NCBI GenBank assembly: GCA_025093555.1
Contig: JAIWNF010000051.1
Span: forward strand, 1-64,000
From: Circinella umbellata
Taxonomy: Eukaryota; Mucoromycota; Mucoromycetes; Mucorales; Lichtheimiaceae
Direction of reading: 5' to 3'
Length of the DNA: 64,000 nt
The position numbers were made by a program, and so were the translations under genes. The notes beneath the pieces were generated by a model. It saw only the letters and a program-made list of their open reading frames with translations, had not been told where the DNA came from and did not search any database. Shown one piece after another: positions 1 through 9,240 of this stretch (position 1 is its first letter; every line of letters begins with the position of its first letter).

Positions 1-83
1 ACTATAAAATACATAAGCATCTGTTGTAGCTGAATAAATATATCTACTTATAAATTTAATATAAAACATCCACACCGGCTGCA

Positions 84-389
84 ATGCAAGATAATGATCC
101 CAAGCATACAGCTAAAATTGTACAAGAATGGTTACAAAACAAGATTTTAAGGTCATGGAATGGCCTCCCCAGTCACCTGATTTGAATCCAATTGAAATAT
201 GTGGGCATTATTAAAAAGAAGACTTATAATAACTATAATAAGCCAGCTGCAAATTTAGATGAGTTATTTGAGCGTTCATCCAAAATTTGGTATGATATTA
301 CAGCTGAAGAGTGCCAAAAATACATATATACAATGCCACGACGAGTAGAACAAGTTATTCAGCAAAAAGGATTATGGACAGACTACTAA
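84..389 (+). pseudogene. Tc1/mariner transposase, C-terminal remnant
   Basis: Three-frame reading recovers the C-terminal half of a Tc1-family DDE transposase. The block around the second catalytic Asp reads QDNDPKHTAK, followed by a WPPQSPDLNPIE-type block carrying the final Glu, then a tail ending in MPRRVEQVI..KG. Frames must be changed at least twice: near 150, and at about 195 where one A appears lost between the PIE motif and the tryptophan that follows. The tail (192-389) is open and ends in a stop. The N-terminal half is missing or lies left of the window. An inverted-repeat pair lies just downstream (427-646). The protein would have cut and pasted its own element; this copy cannot make it. 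Confidence 0.85.
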
Positions 390-426
390 AATAAAAATTA
401 TTTATCATTATTTCTAATATTTAAAA

Positions 427-646
427 GGTGCTCACAAAAAGTGTTCGTCAGTATATTATCTTTGGTAGCTGTTTTTTAAAAAATATTATTATTTAATCTC
501 CGCTTCCAATTAAAATTCAGATTCATATTTAATTTGTGATTCTTTTGGTATATATTATGTCTCTTTGGTGTTAGTAGTTACTGAGATAGAGAAGTAAGAA
601 GAGAAAAAGTGATAGAGTGACGAACACTTTTGTGAGCCAGTGGAGA
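427..646. repeat. Inverted repeat pair at the right end of the Tc1-like element
   Basis: Positions 427-450 (core CTCACAAAAAGTGTTCGTCA) recur as a near-perfect reverse complement at 618-642, about 165 bp apart. The outer arm ends CCAGTGGAGA and is followed by TA at 647-648, the target dinucleotide of Tc1/mariner elements, so 646 is a plausible element end. The inner arm may be a subterminal transposase site or one end of a ~220-bp miniature element abutting the transposase remnant. Confidence 0.6.
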
Positions 647-649
647 TAT

Positions 650-1715
650 GGTTACCTGTAGTACCAAAAGTAATAGTTGGTGATTCCAAGGGAGAGAAAG
701 TTGGAATCATTGGTATAACGCAGCAGTAAGTCCTTTGGCTTATTTTTGTTGGGCATTATTCAAAGAAGGATTAGTATTAAGTGATCCCTCTTGGTCAATT
801 TCTATGTTGGGAGATGGTAGTGCTGAAGAAAAATCGTCATCACTGTCTTGATCAGCATTACCAAATAAACTGCTTGAACTGAAGACCAACACCAAGTGAA
901 CCTTCATTTAATTCAGGTGGCACCGCACCGAACCTGTTGTGGAACCTATATGTTGTTACTGAGCTACCTCAACTACTTCTTATTGGGGGCAGTTGATAGA
1001 TAGATGACCATAATCTCCATAAAGAGAGCAAGCTTGAACATTATGAGACTTGGCTTTAGGATAGACTTCTTCTTCGTGTGTATCTTCATGGCATATATGA
1101 CAATATGGAGGAGAGCCTTTCCAAAAAGCTCTGACTTTTATGATTAAGACTAGGGTAAAGCAAAGTATGTGTTGACAATGGTTCATCAGAGTATGTAACA
1201 TTGAGGGAGATATATCCTTGGCCCATAAAAAAATTATGAGGAGTAGACAGGAAAAGACTAATGTCTAAGATGCATCCATAGGGTTGAAGTATATATGTTG
1301 AATAGCTTGAATCAAATCATTTATTGGAACGTGAGGGAGGTCATATAAGTTGATGATAATCAAAACCAGAGCCTTTATGTAATGCAGGAGTACCAAGGAT
1401 AGTTTTGACCTTTGATGATAAACCAGTAGTAGACAAGGTTGGACGTTGACCAGTATCGCGTGGTGTGATTTCAATGCCTACTTGTTTATCTTTGAAACGA
1501 AGTTGAACACCAAGAAGATGAGCTGAATGAAATTGTTTGATGGCATTGAAAATAGTAGAATGATTCGTCATAATTGATGTTGTTTCAAAAAAAACAGACT
1601 GAGACGATTAATTGAGTGAGAATAATCTGTAGTTTGTATGTGTTTTCCAATATCAAGAGGTGCAATATCTCCAGATGATGAATAAATAGAGCGATAGATG
1701 CTTCTGGTTATTTAA
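650..1715 (-). pseudogene. Decayed LINE ORF1-like protein with zinc knuckle
   Basis: The minus strand carries broken pieces of a nucleic-acid-binding protein of the LINE ORF1 type. In reading order: a stretch at 1715-1341 with the segment LGVQLRFKDKQVGIEITP, a frame change into 1474-1265 containing YDLPHVPINDLIQAIQHI, then 1201-980 with Cys-rich motifs (CHICHEDTH and a degenerate knuckle CSLYGDYGHLSINC in which the second Cys is Tyr), and a weak acidic tail to about 770. No ORF2 follows in the reading direction; the Tc1-like remnant lies there instead. This is a separate copy from the LINE at 2240-6793, because its own acidic tail is present. The assignment rests on domain layout only. Confidence 0.45.
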
Positions 1716-1882
1716 TGCATTGTTTTGGGGCGATTATTATTGTTAAACTTGTTCGCGTATTGAGAATTGTTTTTATTGTGTGTGCATTGATGTTTTTTTT
1801 AAATCATATGCAAAAAAGGAATGAACTGATAGTAATAAATGAGAAAAGAAGCTACAGTATAAAAAAAAGTATAATTAGTATT

Positions 1883-2236
1883 TGTTATATCAATCAAATA
1901 TAATAAAATAAAAGAGACGTTAAAAAAGTCAACGAGACCCAAAAGAACAATAATTGAACTGAAGTTTATTAAAATAAAATATTATCTCTATTTATATGAA
2001 TCTTATTATCAGTAGGATATATTGATATGTGTATACGTAAGATTTATATTTGTCATGGTCGCGTGAATTATGAATATAAGATTAGACTTTGAGCGGTTGA
2101 CGATATGATATATCTACGCAGCTGTAACCTTATATCATTATAGAAGACAGACTTCTGTGTTCTTATAAATCATGGTCCAAATAGGGAAATACACGAAATG
2201 TCAGCAAAGCATAATTAAAGATACGTCATACTTTGT
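1883..2236 (-). mobile_element. 5'-truncated LTR of the chromovirus family, reverse orientation
   Basis: Reverse-complement copy of the LTRs at 6794-7212 and 12246-12665. It begins TGTTATATCAATCAAATA (the reverse of the LTR 3' end) and remains alignable until about 2236, after which roughly the first 70 bp of the LTR are missing and T-rich sequence follows. The remaining sequence is nearly identical to the intact LTRs with scattered substitutions. It opposes the full element across the LINE, giving an inverted LTR pair around 2.2-6.8 kb. It is either a truncated solo LTR or the remains of a rearranged element. Confidence 0.85.
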
Positions 2237-2367
2237 TTATTTTTATTTTTTTTGTAGAAGAAATTTATTGTCCCAAAATTAGGATGTGTGAAAGAAATTC
2301 TATATATTAACCAATTACTAAAGAGAGAAAAAAACTAAGTTATTAAAGAAATAATGTAGGAATATGA

Positions 2368-5300
2368 TTAATTAAACATGCTGGCTGAATGCGTGTTATT
2401 GTTCCAAATGGATTTTACGAAGGTGAAGAATTGTTTTGGCCATGACACCGGTTGACCAGAAGGTTGTTTGGTGAAAGACAAATTGCCAATGAGCGGACCA
2501 AATTTGTAATAGAGTGGTGGCAATAATGTCAAAAAACGTAAGGTTGAATTCAGGACGTACTGATAAATCAGGCAGTGAAAAAGAGATGATGTGATCAATG
2601 GTGAGCTCATGAGGAGAGACCAAATAGCGAGATGCAATGTTTTTCCAGACTGATTGTTTGATAGAACATTCCCACACAAAGTGTTGAGGTGTATCAGTTG
2701 ATTCACAGAAAACACAGGTAGGTGTGGTAAATACGTGTGGTATCAGTTGATGGAGGCATTGTTTACAAGATAGTTCTTGATGCAATATGCGCCACCAGAT
2801 TGTGTGTGCCCTATGTGGAAAAGAACTATTCCAAAAGGTTTTCCACTTTGCTTTAGAAGCACGGGATACCAATCAGGCAACTGATTGAAGTGTGGTAAGA
2901 ATTGTGCGCGATATAGTTTGGTAGTAATATTGATAATTGGAATATTATTAAGAAATTGTGCGGATATAAATAAGGTTATGGGTTGCTGGATAGGAAGCGT
3001 AGTAGATGATGAGTCAATTAGGCAAGAAAATTCGTGTGTCAAAACATATTTGCCAGCATCCAAAAGGTCAAAAAAATCTTTTACTCGATGCTGGTGTCGT
3101 CTGCATTGTTGAGGGTTACATCGATGTAGCTGTTGTGTTGGTACGTTGTACTGAAAGGCATCTTTTACTAATATTTCGTGCCACAATTGTTGATGGTGTA
3201 AGAACTCTTGATGCGATATATCGTGACCTTTGACAACAATAAAAGAAAGGGGAAGTCACGAACAGTTAAACTAGTTATGTTGGTCCAATCTACTTTGAGG
3301 TGAAGTGTATCAATACATCGAAAGAAAGATTTGAAAGAACCAAAACTAGATAAAGGACGAAGCTGGCGTTGCGGAAAAACAAGTGGATATAGAAATGATG
3401 AAGATTGAGAAAAAAGTTGCAAGCAGAATTTAATAATAGGTGTAAGAAAGGATGCATCCGCATCAGTTGTTGGGTCCAAAAGTGGCGTTATCCATCGTAG
3501 CTGTAAAGCTGAATGGTGAGCAATAGGATCAAGAATACCAAGGCCCCCTTCTTTTCGCGGTCGTGAACATGTTGCAAAGCTAACTGGTGGAAAAGCTTGT
3601 TGAGTGACATATTGGTATATAATGGATTGTAGTTGTTGTAAATATGACTTAGTAATAGGTAATATCTGTATACAGTGCCATATTTTGCTTAGTAATAGAG
3701 AGTTTGAAACGAGACCACGACCTTGGATGGATAGTGACCGGGATGATAGCATTTGAGCATAAGAAACAGTTTTATCCAAAAGAGCATCTAGAAAGTATTT
3801 TAATTGAGATTTAGAACTTGAAAGTGGAAAACCAAGATATATAACTGGATGGGGAGAAGAGGAATCATGTCATCCCCCAATACCAGCCCTAGTTAGGGCG
3901 GCAATCCAAGATAATTGTCTCTTACCTGAAAGAGACATTGCCATTGTTTTTTCTCTATTAATCTTGCCATTCGATGCATTATTATAAAGCTGTATAAGAT
4001 CGAGTAAAGCTAGTAGTTCAGAAGGACGAGATAAAAAGACTGATGTATCATCAGCATAAGCAAGATATTTAAGTGGTGGTGGTGTACTGTCAGGAATGTT
4101 GGGTATATTACGGCGAGGACTGGCAAAAGTGAACCCCTTGATCATTGGATGAGAGTTAATTGCTCGCAGAAACGGTTCTAGAACGAGATTAAAAAGAAGA
4201 GGTGACAGCGGATCTTCTTGGCGTAAACCTCTCCCTTGATGACATGGAGTTGACAAATACCCATTCACATTGATACAAAGCGAAGTATTAAAAAATAAAG
4301 AGGAAAGATTATTAGCCAGTGTATCTGGAAAGCCAAATAGAGTAAAAATAGAACGTAGATATTGGGGATGAACCCTATCATACGCTTTTTCCATATTGAT
4401 AGCTAAGGCGATTCCAGGGATGTTGTAATGGTGAGCGATATCTATAATAAGACGAGTGGCCAGACCATTATCAGCTATAAAACGTTGAGGTAAAAATCCG
4501 GTTTGTTGATTCTGTATTATTTGTTGACAAGGGCCAATGAGGCGAGTGGTTAATAATCATGTGAAGATTTTTCCATCCGTACATGAGAGTGAAATAGGTC
4601 GCCAGTTTTTTAGAAGTATAAGATCTCCTTTCTTTGGAAGAAGAGTAACAACAGATCTTTGCCAGGTAGGAGGAAAACGACTATATTTGGAGGCTTCATT
4701 AAGTACTTGAAGAAAAAGAGAGCGACAGCCAGGATGGCGAAGAATGACTTTGAGAATTGTATAAGGAATACCATCAATACCTGGGCTACTGTGGAAAGGT
4801 ACTTTTTTTAAACATGCAGTAAGATCATCATCATTCCAGTCACTAGTCAGATATACACAGTCATTGGCGGATAATTTTGCAGAAGATGGGGTAGAGCGAA
4901 ATAGTTCATTAATATGGTGGTCTTGTACAGGAGTGGCAGTATAAAGCTGATGATAGTACTAATGAGCACAATCCAAAAGATCATTATTATTATGTACTAA
5001 GAGACCTTCCTGGGTCTGTAAAGCTGTTATGTTCTGACGTTGATGTCGTTCCCAAAGACAGCGATAAAAATATTTATTTGAGCGTTCACCCAATTCACGC
5101 CATCTATGACCTGATCGAAGGGCAAGGATGTTTCCTTCCTGATCAGTGACCTGGTCAATCTCTTTTTCCATACTGGCAAGCTCATGCTGTAGTGTGTTAC
5201 GAATAGATCCAGTATGTTCGGAATTGGTGATAATTGGTGTATTACAAGTAATATAAGAATGTTGGAGTTGTTGTAACTGACGGTGTGATCGACGTAGTTG

Positions 5301-6222
5301 TTGTAGGTGGCGTTTTGTTTGAGCATGTTGTTTTCATGAAAAATCTTTAGCAAACATTTTGACTTGACTTTTGAGGTGGTCCATTGGAGGCAAGCATAAG
5401 TGGAAGGTAAGTGCTTCATGCCTTCATTAAGAAAATGATAAAGTTTATCACGAATATTGTTATTATCTGCCAGATAAGGATTAATTTTCCATATGCCTAG
5501 GCCAAATTGCTGATCAAAAAGATGTAATTTGATAGAGACAGCATGATGGTCAGTTCGATTGGAGACAAAAGATATTTGGGGGGATTTAGCGCGAGCAATT
5601 AAATCACCAGAAAGTAAAATGAAGTCAATATTAGAGGTGCCTTGATGACCAAAAAAGGTTGGAGCATGCATGATATGGGGCTCCTGTGCAAAAGGGTCGA
5701 ACCAGGATTCATGTAGCCACTGTGTCCAATGGCGGTTGATAAGAGAATGACGATGAGTAGAATGGAGATTATAATTAAAGTCGCCTAATATAATATTACA
5801 TGAGACGGTTTGATGAAGTGAATTGAAAAGAGAGTATAATTGATTAAAAAAAGGTGGTTGATCAATGCGTTGAGCAGGTGCATATATGACATAAATAGTA
5901 ATAGGGGAGAAAAAATGTTGTCGATGAGTAATGGTGGCTGCAAGAATACGACCATCAATGGATGACCATAATGGTAAAATGAGAAGGTTTTCATTAAAAG
6001 AAACTAATCCACAGTGTTTAGTCCAAGTATTGAAGGCTTCATGGAATGATAAATCAAAAAAATGTTGTGTTTCTTGGAGTGCAATGATATCATATGACCG
6101 AGAACGAATTTGATGAAAATATGGTTTGTGTTTTTGTGTTTTTGTGTTTTTGTTTTTTTAAGGCCTCGAAAATTGAGTGAGGCAAATGTTAAAAGTGGTG
6201 GTTGATTGTTTTCGTTCATCAT
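2368..6222 (-). pseudogene. LINE ORF2: endonuclease, reverse transcriptase, zinc-binding domain
   Basis: Reading from 6222 leftward: LLTFASLNFRGL opens an EEP-type endonuclease; after a frame change in a GTTTTTGT-rich run (about 6130-6165) the frame contains the catalytic-motif region DIIALQET, later ILGDFNYN and, near 5570, a TDHH block. The RT core (4394-3870) shows EKAYDRV, GRGLRQEDPLSPLLFNL and the active site YADD. The C-terminus (2872-2396) has the CVFCESTD..H.VWEC pattern of zf-RVT domains. In-frame stops lie at 5334 (TGA), 4959 (TAG), 4557 (TGA) and 3870 (TGA); frameshifts occur near 6150, 5385, 3200 and 2850. The residue E in the RQED block, where G is usual, is odd. The element would have copied itself by target-primed reverse transcription. 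Confidence 0.88.
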
Positions 6223-6241
6223 TATAAATGTTGGAGATTAA

Positions 6242-6780
6242 TTATTGGCACGAGTCGTCATTCCCTGTTGACAAAGAAATAATCTCTTTGTTGGGAGTTT
6301 GTTGACTATTGTTGTTCAGAGGATGTTGTTCGACTGGACGAGAAGATCCCAAGTTGACCTGTTTTTGTTTATCCTGGCGTTTCTTACTAACTTTTTGTTC
6401 TTTAGGCTTAGTACTGCCAGTACGATGTGGGCGTCGGGTTATCAGGCTTGGTCGTACTGAAGAAGATTTAGGTGTTGAAGCGAGATCCATTATAGTGTCA
6501 TCTTCACTATCAGTCTGTGCATCAATCTCATCATTATTTTCTATGTCAGTCGAATCACTATCAAGTGCACTATGACTATCGTCGGTCTTTTTTTTTGTTT
6601 TTGGTGGTTGTTGATGACGATGCCCATTTCCTTTCTGTTGTCGTTGTTGTCGATGACGAAGCTCGAATCCTTTTCAATGCTGTTGCTGCTGATGACGATG
6701 CTCTTTTCCTTTTTATTGCCGTTACTGTTGATGACGTTGCTCGGTTCATTTTTATTGTCATTTCCATGAGTACCGCTACT
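6242..6780 (-). pseudogene. LINE ORF1 C-terminal region with 13-residue repeats
   Basis: Just upstream (in minus sense) of ORF2 lies an open region made of three parts: four 13-residue repeats rich in Ser/Thr/Lys (about 6768-6613, e.g. ASSSAATALKRIR), an acidic segment (DSDSTDIENNDEIDAQTDSE), and a basic Lys/Arg/Gln/Pro-rich tail that ends in a stop at 6242. A frame change in the A/T run at about 6585-6593 is needed to join repeats and tail. Only about 20 bp separate this stop from the first Met of ORF2. The 5' part is missing because the chromovirus LTR begins at 6794. Charged tails are common in LINE ORF1 proteins; no zinc knuckle remains in this fragment. Confidence 0.5.
6613..6768. repeat. 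39-bp minisatellite, four copies
   Basis: Four tandem 39-bp units, each beginning GATGACG, in register with a 13-codon reading frame on the minus strand. The units differ by substitutions but keep their length. They lie inside the LINE ORF1 remnant. Confidence 0.85.
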
Positions 6781-6793
6781 GTTATTATCTGTG

Positions 6794-7212
6794 TGTTGTA
6801 TCCAACACATATTATTCATAAAGATAATTATTTGTCATTCTAATTATTAAAGTATAGCGTATCTTTATTATGCTTTGCTGACATTTCGTGTATTTCCCTA
6901 TTTGGACCATGATTTATAAGAACACAGAAGTCCGTCTTCTATAATGATATAAGGTTACAGCTGCGTAGATATATCATATCGTCAACCGCTCAAAGTCTAA
7001 TCTTAATATCATTAATCTTATATTCATAATTCACACGGCCATGACAAATATAAATCTTACGTATACACATATCAATATATCCCACTGATAATAAGATTCA
7101 TATAAATAGAGATAATATTTTATTTTAATAAACTTCAGTTCAATTATTGTTCTTTTGGGTCTCGTTGACTTTTTACGTCTCTTTTATTTTATTATATTTG
7201 ATTGATATAACA
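6794..7212 (+). repeat. 5' LTR
   Basis: Begins TGTTGTATCCAACACATATT and ends TTGATTGATATAACA. It matches the 3' LTR along its length with a few small differences (for example TTTATTATGC against TTTAATTATGC, and TTTTTACG against TTATTTACG). It contains a TATA box at 7101-7108. Confidence 0.95.
7101..7108 (+). promoter_or_regulatory. TATA box in the 5' LTR
   Basis: TATAAATA in the downstream third of the LTR, as expected for a U3 promoter. The same sequence is present in the 3' LTR and, reversed, in the truncated copy at 1883-2236. The transcript start is inferred to lie in the following ~60 bp. Confidence 0.5.
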
Positions 7213-7404
7213 TTTTTTTCAACGAATTCCTCGTTTTTTTTATCTAAATCTCTATTCTCATTCTCATTTATATTTTTATATAAACACACACACACACACA
7301 CACATACATTTAATTTTTTTTATCCATTTACCTTATTTTCTTATAAAGAAACTGCTATTCCTACCGTATCTCCTGTTGTTCCTAGAAATCATCTTGACGA
7401 TGAT

Positions 7405-9240
7405 ATGATGAGTGAATCTGGCTCTGCTGTATCGGTCACTACTTCTTCCCGTATGTCTCCTAGGATCGCCAAACTAGTTGCTAAGATTGCCTTCTTAGAA
7501 GAAGAAATGGTGCGAGATGATTTGTCAGAAGAAGATCTGGTCAAGGTTCAAAAGTTGTTTGCTATCCATGCTAACAGTCTCGATATGATGTTGGGTATCC
7601 AGAAGAAGTTATAAAAGGAGAAGGTTGCTGTTACTACCTCATCATCTAAGGTTATTGTTCCTTCAGACTTGCCGTCTTTACAATGGACCGGTAATGTTTA
7701 TGATAGCTCCAAGACCGTGTTTGCCTCCATCCACGAATGCCTTGACCGATTTGAGGATATTCTTGAATCATACGGTCAAAATATTAATGTTAATTGGTGC
7801 CGTTGCTGCCACGTATGTTGTCTCCGGACCAACGTTCTTGGTTTATTGACCATTTAAAACCTCATGCTGCTTTGGATTGGTCGTTCGCTCGCAAGACCTC
7901 TTAACAAGTATGGTATACAAGATGCTGATCGCCAAGCACAATTCATGCAAGAGCTTTTTCGTTGCGGATGGGTCGTGATGACTCGGTGGAGCAGTATACC
8001 GACCGGTTTCATAAGCTTCGTCGTGAGGCAGGCTGTGAAGACAACCGTGTATGGCTGCCTGTTCATAAATTCGTTGTTACCGAATTAGGTCAACACGTAA
8101 CTTGGGTCAAGCTCACTTGTCTCCGGACAAACGTGCCACCATCGACCATGCTGCCAACCTTGCTCGCCGATTATATGGTAATGTGTTCATTCCAAGCATA
8201 GCAAGCAAGTTGCTGCGAGTTCCGACTCGTCATTGTCAAGTTCTGCTGTTTCTGCTGCTGGTGGTCTGTCGCTTGCTGTTTCCGGCAAGAAAAATAAAGG
8301 AAAGAAGAGAGCCGACGCCAAACACTGCCGCTTACATGGAACAGGCCGTCATTCCTCCGAAGAATGTCGCGCTCTGTCTTCATTACAGTTGGTGGTAATA
8401 CTGGTAAGGTTGCGAAGTTTGCTGGTTCGTCGTCTGGTGCTCGTGCTGCTGGTTCGTCCGCTGGTTCGTCTTCTTCCGGGAAGAAAAACTGTTTCAAGTG
8501 TGGCTTCGTTCCTTGGAAACAAGGTCATGTTTGTGAGGTCAATCATTTGGCAATCCGCTCTGCCTCTCTCCTCCAATCATCATCATCATCTTCGGCTTCT
8601 GGTTCCGTACCAGTCACGCCTCCACCACCACCTTCATCATTGCCTGTACCCGTACAGGATGATAATTCTGTTGCTTCGGTCTGTCCGAATTTGGCTGCAC
8701 CTGCTGCTGTTCCTCCTGCAAATGAGGATACATTAATGTCTGAGGTTGAAGAATCTCTTGTTAAAGCCTGCTTTAATTGTAAGTCCAATCATTCTCATGA
8801 TTTTACAAAACATCTTTTCAAAAATACTAAATCATACTATGTACCAATTACTTAGAGGGACATGATATTTTGCTTTTGTGACCCCGGTCTACATTCACGC
8901 AATACACCTGGTCTTCGTCTTCTCTTGGTTCAGTATACTCTTGTCCGGCAAGATTGGTATGGCTGCCCCTGGGCTTATATAGATAGAATTGGTCATACAA
9001 ATAAAACAAAGATATTACATAACGGAATTACTGCTTTTCACAATTTTGAAATAATGAATTTAAATTGTTCTGCTGATGTGTCTATTGGCGCTGATTTAAT
9101 GCCCCACATTGGTATTTATTTAAAAGGGTTAGCATATTGTTGGCACAAACCTTCAATCCCTTCTGTTCCTCAACCTGTTGATATGCCTGAACCGATAATT
9201 CCCCTGCTGGTACATCTGTGGAACATCAACTATTTATGGA
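7405..9240 (+). pseudogene. Chromovirus gag and protease region, frameshifted
   Basis: Starts plausibly at the MMSESGS methionines. A coiled segment (LVAKIAFLEEEM) leads into a Ty3-type gag capsid with SLQWTGNVYD, IDHLKPHAALDW and DDSVEQYTDRFHKLRREAG. Two small zinc motifs follow: CRLHGTGRHSSEEC (about 8320-8370) and CFKCGFVPWKQGHVC (about 8490-8535). After a Pro/Ser-rich linker comes a poorly preserved retropepsin, seen as a DPG motif near 8880 and SIGADLMPHIGI near 9095. In-frame stops at 7612 (TAA) and 8853 (TAG) and at least four frameshifts (near 7796, 7900, 7965, 8385) break it. The change from the protease frame to the pol frame near 9205 falls in a C run and looks like decay rather than a programmed shift. 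Confidence 0.8.

Larger units (their letters stand above)
2240..6793 (-). mobile_element. LINE (non-LTR retrotransposon), degenerate, 5'-truncated
   Basis: Minus-strand LINE with two coding regions: the C-terminal part of ORF1 (about 6780-6242) and a nearly full-length ORF2 (about 6222-2368). The left edge has T-rich sequence at about 2238-2256 that could be the complement of a 3' A-rich tail. The right edge is cut exactly where the 5' LTR of the chromovirus begins (6794), so the LINE lost its 5' end there. ORF2 has the order apurinic-like endonuclease, reverse transcriptase, C-terminal zinc-binding domain (zf-RVT type), with no RNase H that I can see. Stops and frameshifts make it inactive. 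Confidence 0.85.
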
